This document shows positions 45,496 through 58,239 of a DNA stretch of 64,000 nucleotides, piece after piece (the stretch's first letter is position 1; every line of letters begins with the position of its first letter). The stretch spans positions 1,345,434 through 1,409,433 of the forward strand of contig NW_006768781.1 in the NCBI RefSeq assembly GCF_000204055.1, read 5' to 3'. The stretch is from Melampsora larici-populina 98AG31. Its lineage: Eukaryota > Basidiomycota > Pucciniomycetes > Pucciniales > Melampsoraceae. Position numbers and translations under genes: made by a program. The notes under the pieces were generated by a model. The model saw nothing but the letters and a program-made list of their open reading frames with translations, was not told the origin of the DNA and ran no database searches.

Positions 45496-45578
45496 TCCTC
45501 GTTAGTATATCGGCTAGTATGGCCGCCTTTCATGCTCGAAGTGCGCGGTAGAGACGGGTTCGATTCCCGTACGGGGAA
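45496..45578 (+). tRNA. tRNA-Glu (anticodon TTC) with an 11-nt intron
   Basis: Acceptor strands TCCTCGT and ACGGGGA pair with one G-U; D arm GTAT/GTAT; anticodon stem GCCGC/GCGGT with loop CTTTCAC after removal of TGCTCGAAGTG (45533-45543); T arm ACGGG-TTCGATT-CCCGT. The intron lies at the canonical 37/38 position. The T loop TTCGATT and the adjacent GGTTCGATTCC give a B box. The mature tRNA is 72 nt before CCA, charged with glutamate. The intron could be missed by simple tRNA models, and without it the loop could be misread. Confidence 0.9.
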
Positions 45579-46876
45579 GACGCTTTTTGCGCCCTACAGC
45601 CAATGCTTTTTGCGGCCTACAGCCAATGCTTGTTGGTGAGTAATCGAAGCCAAAGACCGGTTCAGGAACTTTGAAATCCACGTGATCCTACATTTCTTGA
45701 CTTGATGAGGAGCCAAAATGGCTTCTGAAAATTAATTTTTTAGAACAATAGAAGGACAGCCATGTTCAGGTAGGTGTGGAAAACAGTGCACATTTGCCTG
45801 TCTCACTCAGTTGGAATAACTTGGATCCACAGGGTTTGTCCATTCCCAACCAGAATGTGGGATGTTATAATTTTCTGTACAAGTAAAATCAGCTTACTCA
45901 TGACACTTAAGTATGAGTGTTGAGCACAGAATATATTTCCCATATCTTACTAACTGGTCAGAAATGTATGGTTTTACTACTACTAGTTATGAAATCTGAA
46001 TGATAATCATAAATGAATTAACTGGTGTTTTGTAAGAGATTGACACATGATCATTATTGGAGCCTGAGGATCATCTCCCTTTCAAGTTCCCATCTTGCTC
46101 CACTTCATGAACCCAAAAAACGCAAAAAAAAAAGTATTTTGCCCAGCAAACCACTTTCAAAAAAGAAATCCAACCATCATTAAAACAGCTATATTAGTAA
46201 TCAGAATGCATTTTCCTGGTTCTGAAACCCATTCCGATTTTTTTATTTTTTTTCCTTCAAATTCCAAAATTCCAAAAAAAATAAAATAAACCATTCACAT
46301 ATTAAAAAGAAAAAAATAATTCAAAATTCAAAATTCAAAAAAAAAGATTTTCTATATCCTATATATATGTATATACTGTTTTTTTTCATCTTCAACTAAA
46401 CCTTCCTCCATTCAAACCCATTCAAAACATTTCAACAAAGAAAACAAAAAAAAAGACTGATATAAAACCAAAAAAAAAAGAAAACGGATAAAACCAAAAA
46501 AAGATCAACAAAAAAAAACAATACAAAAAGAAAAACTTCATGTGTTTAATAAAGAGATCAAAAGATATAGATATCAAAGTAAAAAAAAAAGATGTCTCAA
46601 CATGTTAAAAAATGATTGTAAAAAAAAAGACAGGAATCCAAAAAAGAGCATGTGTGATGACTTTAAATAAATGGAGAAGAAAAGAAAAAAAAAAGAAAAT
46701 TTCCTTCCTTTCAAAGTTCTAGGTATATATATACTTATCAAATTTAACTTGACTTTCAAAAAAACGAGCAAACCAAAATAAGCAACCCAAAAAAAACCCA
46801 TTCAATCATCCAAACAAAAAAAATTCCTAACCTTAAACTTAAACAAGAATGATTTAAGATTCAGATCCCAAGCGCA
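45579..46876. other. A/T-rich intergenic region and 3' flank of the Opy2-like gene
   Basis: Directly after the tRNA the 18-base segment GCTTTTTGCG(C/G)CCTACAGCCAATG is duplicated in tandem (45583-45625). From 46120 on the plus strand is dominated by A-runs and T-runs with no coding potential; this would be the transcribed 3' region of the minus-strand gene. Confidence 0.5.
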
Positions 46877-49786
46877 TCAACTCTCAAGTTCCCCAATCCC
46901 ATCTTCCACAAACTGTAAAGCCGTGATGCCATCCCTCATCAACCCTTCATCATCATCCAAACCAACACTGATCTCTTCATCTTCAAGTCCTCCATTCAAA
47001 TCCCCCAATCCTCCAAACTCATCATCATTCAACGTTCCGAATCCGATATTAAAGGGGATCCCTTCCAGGACCGATCCATAGCCACTCCTAATCGAAATAG
47101 ACGTCGAGACGACCGAAGCTCTTATATCGGATCCTTCAGCTGTTCCAGCCCCTCCTCCTCCTCCGAGAAACGGTCGACTAGGTTCTCTTAATGAGTTTCG
47201 ATCAATTACTCTTTCTTGATTGATCAATGAACTTAATGAGATCCTACTCAAAGGAGCTTGTAAAACTGATAATCTAGGTGTACCAGTCCCTCGATGGGTC
47301 AAAGATGACAAATCATCCGGTATCATCCTTGCTGTACTCACAATCGCCGGTCCTTCATCCATAAAACTTTCTTCTCCAATACTACTGGTAGCCATCGAAG
47401 ACCGTGAAACGATCGATGGTGAACTCATAAATCGACTGTTCACCCTTGGAGTAATAATGCTAGATGGTACTCTTGATTGTTGATTCTCTTGGGTATTCAT
47501 AACAAGACCTTCAACTATGATCTCAGTGTTAGGTTGATTGTCTATGATGGCTCTTTGATGAGTGAGATTGAGACTATTCGAGTTGATCTGTGATTGGCCT
47601 ACAACAGCGAGAGTGGAGTGAGTACGATCCAGGGTATGGTCTGAACGGACAGAGAGACTACTACCATGACCATCATCGGCAATGGTCACAGTGCTTGCAT
47701 TACTGTAAATGCTCGGTGTCTCATGACTGAGAGTAGAATGATTCATCTCAGGGTGCGTCAGAAGTGAGTTCCACTCGGGAGACATTTTCTCTTGACTGTT
47801 CTTAGATGAGACGAGGTCTTGAACCGCAGCCGAATCTGCAAACGGATCACCAGAAGATGATGATAGAGATGGAGAGGTTTGAGGATTTGATTGGGATTGG
47901 GATTGGTTCTGATCCTGATTTTGATCCATGATAACTGAATTGAGTGAAGCCTGAGGTTGCAAGGCACGCCTGGTGATAGGGGGAGAATTGGCAAGTGTCA
48001 TGAGTGACTCTTTAGGACTGTCGATCGGTGATAAAGTTTGTGTGGGCACATTAGAAGGAAGAGGTGGTTGTTGATGATGTGACGCTGTACTGGCACTTCG
48101 GTTGAGTCTGACTACACGTGCCTTCTCTTGACCTCGAAGTGCGACTCGTTGGACTGCTGCTTGTCGACCTGATGCGGTTCGGACCAAAGTGACTGGAGTA
48201 ACAATCATAGCCGGATCAAGGATACTACTGAGACGACTGTCATGTGAGGTAGCTTCGGAAACATTCGACATTGGCCTAAGTTGGTTTTGATGGAATGAAT
48301 GATGACTCGAATCAAGTGAAAGACGAGATCCAATGGGCATTCCATCTGTTGAGCCATAATTCGGACGAGACAGAGCAGGCGAGGCAAGATTTGGCATAGG
48401 TGGAGGTTGACTCCAACGTCCAACACTGGCAGCCGTAGTGGAAGCAACAGAATGTCGAGTGAAGGTGGTATCGGCTGAGAATCTACTACTAACCAATCCT
48501 AATTCAGGTACAAGTGAGGATGTTTGGCTATCTTTACGAGCCAGATGAGACGGTTGTGATGTACTTCCAGATTGAGAAGCAGCTGTCGGTAAACAGAGAT
48601 CGAGACCAGGTGCACGAGGAGGACGGATAGGTCTCAAGTGAGTCCCGTTACTACTTGGAGCTGGATGAGATAGACCAGGGGTTTGATGGGTCAGGAAAGA
48701 CGATTTTGATGCAGAAGCAGCCGAAGGAGAATGATGAGGTGATCTTTGATGGTCAGATGGATCGATCAAGATTAAATTAGACGATTTCCTCCTGAGAGCT
48801 GGATCTAAGGCTGAACCGGGTGTCGAAGGAGAGAGAACGCCAGGAGAAGTATTACCAAGCCCATCACGATCTTCTACATCTTGAATCGAAAGTGATTTTG
48901 AGTTTTGAGGGATATATGCATTGACAGGAACAGATGAAGTTGAAAGGAAGTTTGAATTAAGACCAAAGAGATTAGATTCGTTACCCATTAAAGGACTGTT
49001 GACATTAGCGATTGGTGGAAGTTGACGATGAGCCGAGGTGGTAGAATTCCGATCTGAGAATGGATCGTCTGCCATCAAGTGATGATTAAGAAAAGTTCAG
49101 GATGATGAACAAAGCAAAGAAAGAACAGCAGCAGTTTGATTAGCTTTCTTAGGGTTGAAGTGAGATGAAAATAAAGACTGACCTTGAATGATAAGAGGAG
49201 AGTTTTGATGATGATTGCTAATATTAAGACTAAGTGAATCTAGTCGGTTTGAATCAGATTGAAGATGATCCGAAGGAATAATGTTCATGAGATGATTAGA
49301 ATTCCGTTGATTAAGGATGGCTTCACTAATCCTCCTAGCAGAAGCAGAAGCGGTTTTTTGATGAGCTAGAGTAGGTTGAAGATTTGAAGGTGAAGTTGTT
49401 TGATTGATTTGATTTGGATTGAATGATTTTGATTTGCGATCGATAGCTGTAGATGTAGTAGTATAAAGAGGTCTTTGATGAGATTTCCGACGAGAAGAAG
49501 CAGGAGAAGAAGAACTGAATCGATTAGATAAGAATCGATTCAAGAGACCACGTTTATAAAGAAACCAAATCAAACCGATTAAAGCTAATGAACCTAATAC
49601 ACCACCTAATGAAGCACCAATGATTGAAGCTAATGAAGCAGTAGAAGAAGGACTATGAGAAGTACCTGAATCGATACAAATGTTACGAGGACAATTGAAG
49701 CAATCTCTTGAAGTTTGTACACAAGTTTGAGTTGATTTGCAATCACATGGTGAAGGTGGAGTATTACATGAGACACAGTTCGACAT
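46877..49786 (-). CDS. Opy2-like membrane anchor protein, two exons, ~931 aa
   Basis: Exons 49786-49183 and 49068-46877 join in phase over a GTCAGT...GGCAG intron. The N-terminus has the Cys-rich signature of the Opy2 family (SNCVSCNTPPSPCDCKSTQT, then CVQTSRDCFNCPRNICI), followed by one hydrophobic helix (IIGASLGGVLGSLALIGLIWFLY, about residues 54-77) and a basic stop-transfer patch (KRG...RRKSHQR). The long cytoplasmic tail is Ser/Thr/Gln-rich and probably disordered, with an acidic end (LGDLNGGLEDEEISVGLDDD). In yeast, Opy2 anchors Ste50 at the plasma membrane for HOG and filamentation MAPK signalling. The tail here is much longer than in yeast Opy2 and typical of basidiomycete scaffolds. 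An alternative start MMADDPFS at 49078 would miss the membrane anchor; the splice join is preferred. No lesion seen. Confidence 0.82.
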
Positions 49787-51373
49787 AATGATGATGATGA
49801 AAATGAAGATTATGAAAAATAAAAATCAGAAAAAGATGAAGATTTGAAATCAATTCAAGAGTCTAAGTTGATAAGTTGATAAACGAAAGTGAAGTGTAAA
49901 CTGAAATCGAATTGGAATCTTAAATCGAAATGGTGATTGAATGATGAATGATGAAATGATAGTTGCTTGATAAGTTGAAGTGAATGTGAATGTGAATGAT
50001 AAGTTAGTAATAGTAGTAGTGTGAGTGTGATTGCTGTGAGTGTGAGTGTGAGTGTGGTTGATTGATGATATCTTTCTTTGAAGTGAGTAAGTAAACTTGT
50101 TGTTGTTGAACTGTTGGATAAGCTTGGCTTGGCTTGAATGGTTCGAACTTCAAATCTTAGAATGTGAATCATTAAAAAATTAAAATTAAACTTTCAAATT
50201 TCAAATTCAAATCAAACAACTTAAACTTAAACCTTCAATTTATCTCACTTAAGCTCTAAATTCACTTGATCTCTCATCTCATAAATTCTTTATCGATTTG
50301 GTGATTTTTTTCAATCAGGTTGTATCCATCTCTCAAACTACCTTTCTTTATATCTCAGGTTGATGATTCCAAATGACTCTCTCGAGATGGTGGCTCCTCG
50401 GTTGGCATGTATTAGGGAAACATATCCTTAGCAGGCAGAGGCGGACACACCCACCGCAGTAGCTGAAGCTTCAAGTTCTAATATGTGTAGGTTCAACAAT
50501 AAATATGAATATTATCATAATGAGACTGTGCTTATATACATATACCATTCTTAGATTACGTGTTTTTATTATGACAATCCATTATATATTTGCCTACAAC
50601 AACCTTTGAATCTCAGTGGAGTGAGTAACAGCTCAAAGTATCAACATTGCCATTGGGCCTTGGTTGGGGGACTATGGAAGATATCATTTTACGACTCAAC
50701 TTAAGGCAGCTACCAAATCATCTTTGCTGAAGCAATGATCTCTCAAGGGCCTCATCCAAACATTGTGTAAAGCTGTCAGTATTCTTTTGATTTTGCTATA
50801 GATATCTAGGACAAGTGTGTTCTCAAGAAGTTTGTGGCTTCCAAAATCCAAGACAAAAAGCTGAAGGCATTGACACCTAACTTTATACATTACAGGATAA
50901 AACTTTAAAATTGTATGTGTTTCACTACATGGAATTTGTTTCATACTTGTTCTTGTAACAACAAATAAGTTTCAACTTTTTATCTTTGGATTTTGGAGAA
51001 ACAAACACTATGTACCAGCACAAAGTAATCTTCTTGCAGAAAAAATTGATTAGATTTTATTGATGCATATCATAATCAAAAATTCAAATTTAAGTTAGAA
51101 TAATGCTAATTTATTGCATTTTCAATCATTTGTTACTCTATGTAAATGCCATCATTTTTTTGCTTTTTCCATAGGAAAGTTACTTTAGGCTGGTAGTGAA
51201 ACTTCTTAGGCATGCATGTATGTATCTGTCTGCAAACACAACCAATAGAGTTGAATTACTACAAGTTTTCCAGAGGTGTATTGTGTGTGTCTCAGCCCAT
51301 ACTATTCCTCTTTTCTCAGAGACTTTCAGATAGTCCTTCCTTCCAGCCTTTAGTTTGAACTGTGCACACTTGG
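49787..51373. other. Upstream region of the Opy2-like gene and gap
   Basis: The first ~450 bases have GTGAATGTGAATG and GTGAGTGTGAGTG simple repeats (about 49980-50055) and AT-rich sequence, likely the Opy2-like promoter and 5' UTR on the minus strand. An open frame at 50944-50696 (-) of 82 residues is unassigned. No other gene seen. Confidence 0.4.
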
Positions 51374-51378
51374 CACAG

Positions 51379-51760
51379 TGTAAGGACTTCTTATGTCCTC
51401 ACTGAAGGACGTAGAGAAGGAAGGGGCACGTTGGGACTCGACACCACGATAGTGGTGGAAATGGTTTCTAGAACCAAAGTACACGAATTTGCTTTACAAA
51501 CTGACTCCAAGGAGACAATGACAAAAGGTCAGTCAAAGAACCTTAAGGTACAAGAAAGATGATAATAGATGAAAAGAGAAAATGTATATAAGCGTACCTG
51601 ACTCCAAGGAGACAATGACAAAAGGTCAGTCAAAGAACCTTAAGGAGTCAGGATGAAAACGGTGTTGAGAAAGAGAGATATAGAGAGTTAAGTCCTAAGT
51701 CTAAGGTATGTTAAGTAAGGTAGTAGACTTCTGTAATATCGAGTGACATGAGATGTTACA
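51379..51760. mobile_element. Solo LTR, 382 bp, with perfect 5-bp target duplication
   Basis: The block starts TGTAAGG and ends GATGTTACA, so its ends form the inverted TGTAA/TTACA expected of LTRs, and it is flanked by CACAG at 51374-51378 and 51761-51765. There is no internal coding domain, so it is a solo LTR left by recombination. Orientation and superfamily (copia or gypsy) cannot be told. A 48-base direct duplication lies within it. Confidence 0.88.
51501..51645. repeat. 48-bp direct duplication inside the solo LTR
   Basis: The 48 bases from 51501 (CTGACTCCAAGGAGACAATG...) recur exactly from 51598, 97 bases downstream, separated by an AT-rich segment with TATATAAG at about 51586. Exact identity indicates a recent duplication. 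Confidence 0.95.
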
Positions 51761-51828
51761 CACAGATCAAGATACCATTTCCAAAACATGTTGCTGGGTT
51801 GCCTACCCAGCTTCCACACAGCCAACAA

Positions 51829-51938
51829 AGATGCCTTGGATTGAAAAATCTGAGGTATCACCAGACTCAAATCCTCGGACAAGACCTGTCCAAGGGTTTC
51901 CATTCAAAGATGCCTCAGATTTTTCAATCTGAGGCATC
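51829..51938. repeat. Two related hairpin motifs
   Basis: GATGCCTCAGATT (51909-51921) and AATCTGAGGCATC (51926-51938) form a perfect 13-bp stem with a 4-base loop; 51829-51858 holds a diverged version (GATGCCTTGGATT...AATCTGAGGTATC). They lie just right of the solo LTR. Confidence 0.85.
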
Positions 51939-52199
51939 TATGTTGGTGGTGCCATCTGTGGCCTCAATGTCTGGGCTGAACTGTCTGGCTTCAAAGGCTT
52001 CAAAGGCTTCCAAGTTCCAGGACACATTTCCACCCCATCAAATCTGCCCTTATGGCAGCAGGAAGTGCCTGTTTTTCTGACAAGACCTTCCACTCCTTTT
52101 TCCATTGGTATAAAGGTGGTAAATAGCAATGGAGGTTGGGTGCTATGTCAGTAGTATGGACTAATTGTCCCAAAAACTTCTCTGTCTCCTTAAAGTTGA

Positions 52200-53400
52200 A
52201 GGACTCCTTTGGATTTAGGAAACGATTTTCATCTCCTTCATCTTCTCAGAAAAAAGTTTCACTGTCCCCTTGGGTGTATTCAATATAAATCCAATATAGT
52301 TCTGTTTGTCACTGGATTTGTGGAATTTCTTGATGTTTGACACTACACCAATTAAGTCACTGAGTGAAACTTTGTCTGCTTTAGTTTTCTGGGTTGTGAC
52401 ATCTTTAATCAGCAGATCATTGTCCACCCAACAACACATAGCTTCTAAGTCAAAAAGGACTACAGCTATCTTTTTTCATAGATCAGCCGGACAACTAAAG
52501 ACACCACACCCTGTGACACCTTGGAACTGGACACAAGAGTCCAATCACAAGTTATTGTCAAGATACATAATGAAGAGGTATCACCATTGGTCAGGATGGG
52601 TTGGGATTTGGTGGTAAGCCATTTCTCAGTCAAAGATAACAAGAAAATATTGTCCCTTCTCATTATGAAAGAATTGTACAAAGACCTTAATTGTCACAGT
52701 CAGTATCAACCTCTTTTTTATTTACGAAACTATTCACAGATGGTGTGAGGGAGGAGTTCTGGGGGAATGACATGTTGTTTATGATTATGATCTTAAAGGA
52801 GCCATATCTGTTGATGACACCTCCTACAGGAATAGATCAAAAGAAAGTAATCTTTTGGAATACTTCTTTGTGAGTAGATGGACCAAATGCCCTCCCTTCA
52901 TGGTGCTCCCTAGCTATAATGTGCTCTTGATTTTCTTGATTGCAGTGTGAATGGACTGGTGATTCTCAGGTGAGCTACCTCTGGTATCCTAAGGTATGGA
53001 TCAAAATCCCCTGATGCAAACCCTTGATCAAGCCAGTGATCACCTCTTCAGCCTCCTGACTAAGAGTAAGACTGCATTCTGCCTCCATTGCTGACCATTC
53101 TGATATTTTCATAACACAAGTAACCACCTCACTAGGCAACCAACTGTCAAACAATGCTCCCGAGTTTACATAAAGTTTCAATTAAAGAGTGTTGACTAAG
53201 ATGGCTGCCTCCAAATCAACAGCTGGAGTAGCAGATGTGTCTTCTAACTTTTCTTTGCTCACAGCTGGGTTGTCATCCACCACTATTCTGGTTTGTTTCT
53301 CTTTACTTTGTGTGGCACTAGCAAAGGGTGCAAAGGTCAAGTTTAGATACTGATTCAAGAAGGTGTGGTTTGCATTTCTGCCCCGCTAAATAAGCGCAAA
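52200..53400 (-). pseudogene. Decayed DIRS-type reverse transcriptase
   Basis: The minus strand can be followed, through many stops and shifts, in the same order as the DIRS RT at 30.7-32.2 kb: VMKISEWSAMEAE ... ITGLIKGLHQGI (compare NMKISEWRELMME ... INGFTEGFCLGI), then PSVNSFV, then AMCCWVDNDLLIKDVTT, SLSDLIGVVSNIKKFHKSSD and NYIGFILNTPKGTVKLFSEK (compare YVGFVWNGKEHTVRL). It is an old, heavily mutated relative from a different DIRS lineage. Its recombinase and gag were not found nearby. Confidence 0.68.
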
Positions 53401-54859
53401 GAAAATAGAGAGACACAATTGGGGTCACTCATATGGGACCTGTTTATGTGTATATGATCAACATGGATTTGGAATAGAACACGGGATCTTGAGAGAAACA
53501 AAGACATGAGGAAATAGTGGCCTTGAAGGAGACATGGAATAAACCAGGACTATGACAAACAAAACCCTAAGATCGCCCTTTTGAAGTGTGAGTGATGGGA
53601 AAAGGTAACAATTCGAAGTGCATAACCAAAATTTCAGATTGTAATGGCTCACTTTGCCTCTCTAGAAGGTCAGGCTTTGTCTCTGTCATCAGCTTGACAA
53701 TCATCATGTTGGGCATCTCTCAGCCAAGTACATATCACCATTCCCATTGAATCAGCTATGATGTTGGGCCCGGGGGCTTTGATTCCTACAGTTTTCGCTT
53801 CAATTTCAACTCACTTTTGAACTCTGAACCGGTGATTGTGGAACTCGGCTTTGTGATCTTCACCATGGGTGGGGAAATGAAGCCACCAGGACCATCATAG
53901 ACAGGTTATATAATATCATAGTGAAGGAATTTTGCTGTGAAAAGCTTTGTGTCAGAAGTCAACGCGCTCCCAGCCTGACTGATCATTTTATCAGTTCCTT
54001 GTGAGTTTGAACGCGGTTTACCAAAGGAAGTAGGTGGGCTGGATTTACAAGAGTTCGTGAAATTCAAAAGACCTTCACATTTGTTTTATTCTATCATCTT
54101 CTTTGAAGATCTTTATGACGTTTGGTAAAGAACTTGGAACGGGTTTCAAGAAAACATCTGTTGTTGTAAATATTCCGTTCATGGCTTTTTACAATTGCCT
54201 CTTTGCCATGATATTGCTCAGCGGATGTAATGTGAAGTATGATTTGTTGAGGGTTCTAGCCATCAAAAAATCTTACTGACAACTTGCTCGTTCAGTTGAT
54301 ACTCCTTATTCCTATTCAATGTGTCGGCTACCTCTTTCGCGAACGAAGAGATTGCAACGGTGAGGAAGATTCCACATAGATAGGCGAAAAAGACTATGAG
54401 TGATGCTCCTTGACAGGGGTGTTCGCTTTTTGCAGCAGAAGTGTATGAAAAGTCAGGAGAAGAGAGGAAGTGAAATTGATAAAGTACAATATGAAGATGT
54501 CCGATTGATGTGAACCTCTTCACTTGTATGATACGATACATAAATGCTGATAAGATGACTTGAGTCATGCATGTCAATCAATTCAAGTGCACTCATAATC
54601 AAAACCAAGCTTCATCAGTTGAGTTCTTACTTCGATCGTATGTACTTTTTGATGAGTCGGATGTCGACAGTCGAACAAAGAAAAAAGGAGAACCAGATGA
54701 TACAGTTTCAGTTCCAATCGATTTCGAAAATTTTCAACCATGATAAAAATCTGCAAACCGACCTGGGAACTGAAGCTCTCATATCACCATCATACCTTCA
54801 AATGAAGATTTGACTTTTAACTTCTGACGACCGAAGCTAAAATCCCTACTTGAAGAATC
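53401..54859. other. Gap with one short membrane-type open frame
   Basis: No supported gene. A minus-strand frame 54565-54263 encodes a possible transmembrane helix (ASLIVFFAYLCGIFLTVAIS) and runs to a GTAAGAT donor-like site near 54274, so it could be a first exon of an unidentified gene divergent from deoxyhypusine synthase. The right end holds the deoxyhypusine synthase promoter. Confidence 0.35.
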
Positions 54860-56353
54860 ATGAATTCAAATCAAAACGAAGATAAACAGGATGGATTCAA
54901 TCAAGCTAAAGCAAATATCTTCGTTCCATCAATACCTATTCCAGCCGAAACGATTTCAATCAACGGTCCAGATTTTAATCATGGATTAGACTTAAATCAA
55001 TTACTGGAATCTTATCAAAAAGTTGGATTTCAAGCTACAAGTTTACATCAATCAATCGAAATCATCAACAAAATGGTAAGTCTTTAAAAAACATTTAACT
55101 CAAAAATCAAAAAATATCAAAAAAAAGGTTCAATATCCAACTAATCTTTGATACAATCTTCTTTTTAGCGTCAATGGAGATTATCAGATGACGATCCAAG
55201 CATAACTCGAGATTCACCTGAAGACGAAAAAACCAAAATCTTCCTAGGTTTCACCTCGAATTTAATTTCATCAGGTTTACGAGAAATCATCAAATTCTTA
55301 ACCGAACATTCTTACATCTCAGTGATCGTCACCACAGCAGGAGGTATAGAAGAAGACATTATTAAATGTTTAGGTTCGACTTATTTATCTTCATTTGATC
55401 AAAACTCAGGTTCAGCTTTACGTAAATCAGGTTTAAATCGAATAGGTAATTTAATCGTACCTAATGAGAATTATTGTAAATTTGAAGATTGGGTGATACC
55501 TATTTTAAATCGAATGAGAGAAGAACAAATTCAAGATAAAATTAATTGGACTCCTTCTAAAGTGATTGAAAGACTTGGGATTGAAATTAATGATCCGACT
55601 TCAGTACTCTATTGGGCTGCTAAAAATAAAATTCCTGTGTTTTGTCCTGCTTTAACTGATGGATGTAAGTTACAAGTTTTTTTCGTTTGATTAAACATTG
55701 AAATTATAAGGAAAATATTAAACTGATGGATGTTTTTTTCGATTCTTTAGCTTTTGGTGATATGTTATGTTTTCATTCGATTAAAATGGATCCTGATCCA
55801 ATCAGAATTGATATAGTAGAAGATATCAGATCCATTAATGAGTTAGGTAGATCAGCTAAAAAAGCCGGTATGATCATCTTGGGTGGTGGTGTCTGTAAAC
55901 ATCAAATTGCTAATGCAATGTTATATGTAAGTCAGTTTGACCTTTTCTGAATTCTTGTCCCTAGTCGTTAACTTTTTTTGGTTTATTATTATGGTCCTTT
56001 TGAGGATGGGTAGAGAAATGGAGCGGAATATGCTGTGTATGTTAACACTGGTCAAGAATTCGATGGATCTGATTCTGGTGCTAGACCCGATGAAGCAATC
56101 AGTTGGGGAAAGATTAAAATGGATTCAGAGAGTGTTAAAGTTAGTCATCTTTTATATATCAATTCATGTTCTTTGTAAATCGATCACCTAACTTTGATGT
56201 GTTTGGTTTCCTTAGGTCTTTGCTGATGCTACTTTAGTCTTTCCTTTAATTGTTGCTGCTACATGGGGAAAAGATCATGTAAAAAATCAAGAATTGAAAA
56301 AAATGAAGGATTCTAATGATACCGAAGCTGATGTAAAACAAAATACAAAGTAA
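54860..56353 (+). CDS. DYS1: Deoxyhypusine synthase
   Basis: Five exons (54860-55075, 55169-55664 or one base later, 55751-55926, 56014-56139, 56216-56353) join in phase to about 383 aa, matching the usual 370-390. The enzyme transfers the butylamine group of spermidine to a lysine of eIF5A, using NAD, the first step of hypusine formation in the cytosol. Visible motifs include [32 protein letters not shown] at the exon 2/3 junction, [17 protein letters not shown], and [20 protein letters not shown] followed by [13 protein letters not shown], whose Lys (about residue 329) is the catalytic lysine of the family. C-terminus [18 protein letters not shown] is complete. The first ATG after an AT-rich leader is used. 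Intact single-copy-type housekeeping gene and a good anchor for synteny. Confidence 0.97.
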
Positions 56354-58239
56354 TTGATTTTTATAAATTCAAGTGGAATAGGATATTTGAATGATGAGCC
56401 TTTGGATTTTCTTTGAATTTTCAAGCTCTTTGTTTTTTTGCTAGTCTGGTTTTGAACTTGGTTTACCAATCAAAGTTGAGGACGTTTGATCTTGATTGAA
56501 GAGTTCTATCACACTATATCATCTTTTCCCTCGAAGTACTGACTTCTTATGAGTGAAAATCTTCATTAGTATCTCAGTATCATAAGGGATCATCTTGCCT
56601 CCATTTGAAGATGTTTGCAGTGAGACATTTTTTGCAAGATGTGCATTGCAGATGAGCACATGTTTTTGTGCTATGATCCCAAAGTTACTGAAGGATATAT
56701 TGAACCTTTGACATGTGACCAGTCTTATTGAGCACTTCTTCAAGAATCAACAAATGTATCTAGGATCCTTTTAACCTATGTGTGTGAAACAAATATGATC
56801 CCAAAGATGCATAGGCAATGAAAAATATCATCCATTCATAGTGTGTGATATACATATTGTATATTGAGATTGGAACAAAAACTTCAACATCCAAAGCCCA
56901 ATGAGGTAAAGAACACATAACATATGAGGGGTGTCTGATCACTTTACAGAACTTGAAACTCTTGTTAGATTGTTACAACTTTCACAAGATTCAGTCACAC
57001 CCAAATTTTATCACAGGGTAAGTCATATGTATTTGGATGTGATAGATTCAAACAGAAATCATAATTTGCAAGCTTTGTGATTAACATTTTCTGGATTATC
57101 AAGGTTGAAAGTATTATAAGTAAGATACAAAGTTGAGAGATTGATTTCAGATTTTGGAGATGTGTCATGAGATTTATCAGAAGATGAAGTTTGAGAAAAA
57201 GGGTTCTTCTGTTCCTAATTCAAATAATCTGATCAACTTTAGGAAAACATATGTACTGGAAAAATAGTTATGCTTTGAGGAAAAATTGATCTTTCTTAAT
57301 TTGAATTACTGTGGCTATGTGGTAAACATACATACAGAGCTCAATTATCAAAGGGTGCCACTGAGGGAGAACCAAAAGTGATGATATGCTGCACATAAAA
57401 CTTTGGAAGTTTGTATAGAGTTGTGTGCCAAATGATCAGATGAGTTGGAATACTTCAAGGGTTGTGAAATGTTTTAGCCAACTAATTGTTATGTAGCTGC
57501 CAGTCTGTGGTCACACCTACCCCACAGCTCATGCATGTCACCCTATCTTGGAAAACCTTCTTCACAAATGATATGTGCAACATCTTGTACAGCGCCTGCT
57601 GCCCCCTTAGCAACCACACACCAGAACCAATAAATATGAAAAGATACATCCAATATTCTGAACATTGGCACAGCCTCCTACCAAGCACCAGGACCCCCCA
57701 CCATGACACACCAATAATTAACATGCAAACATCTGTACATGTCAGTATTAATGAAATGAAACCAACAATCCACTTGGCAATAGCTATAAATCAGAGTGTG
57801 ATAGTCTTTGATATATAGTCTTTTGTACCTTTGTATGATTCAAGATGTCACTAGTGTGAAATCCGCGCATCTGGTGAAGACATCCAGTTTACATCTTGGT
57901 GGTTGAGATGATGAGCTCTGAGTCAAAGAAAAGGTTCATTCTGTTGGATGAAAGCAACACTTCAGTTTTATGTTCCATGGTTTCCTCCTATGTATTCCAA
58001 AAAGATTGTGCAGTCTTCAAGCAAAATCATGGGAAGCTTCAATTATATGCTCTTCAAAAAAACACCAGCAACTTCAAGGAGTTTGGGATTGAAGACTCAC
58101 ACAAGTACCAGTGTTTTCAACGCCAGATTAGACTGGTGACATTTCCTTTGTGTGACTGCATGGGAATCCTGTCAGTTGTCTCTAAAAGGGGGGGCTACAT
58201 ACAAATCCAAGCGGCTAAGTGCACTACGCAAAAACTTTT
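56354..58239. other. Gap without recognised genes
   Basis: Several open frames of 60-118 residues occur (for example 57896-58252 +, starting MVVEMMSSESKKRFILLDES) but none shows a known domain, splice context or conserved pattern. A short region near 57040-57190 has loose GATTTT/GAGA repeats. I see nothing firm here. Confidence 0.4.

Noticed and set aside
46877..49078. A stand-alone 733-aa gene starting MMADDPFS
   Set aside because: The preceding exon joins in phase with good splice sites and supplies the Cys-rich anchor and membrane helix.
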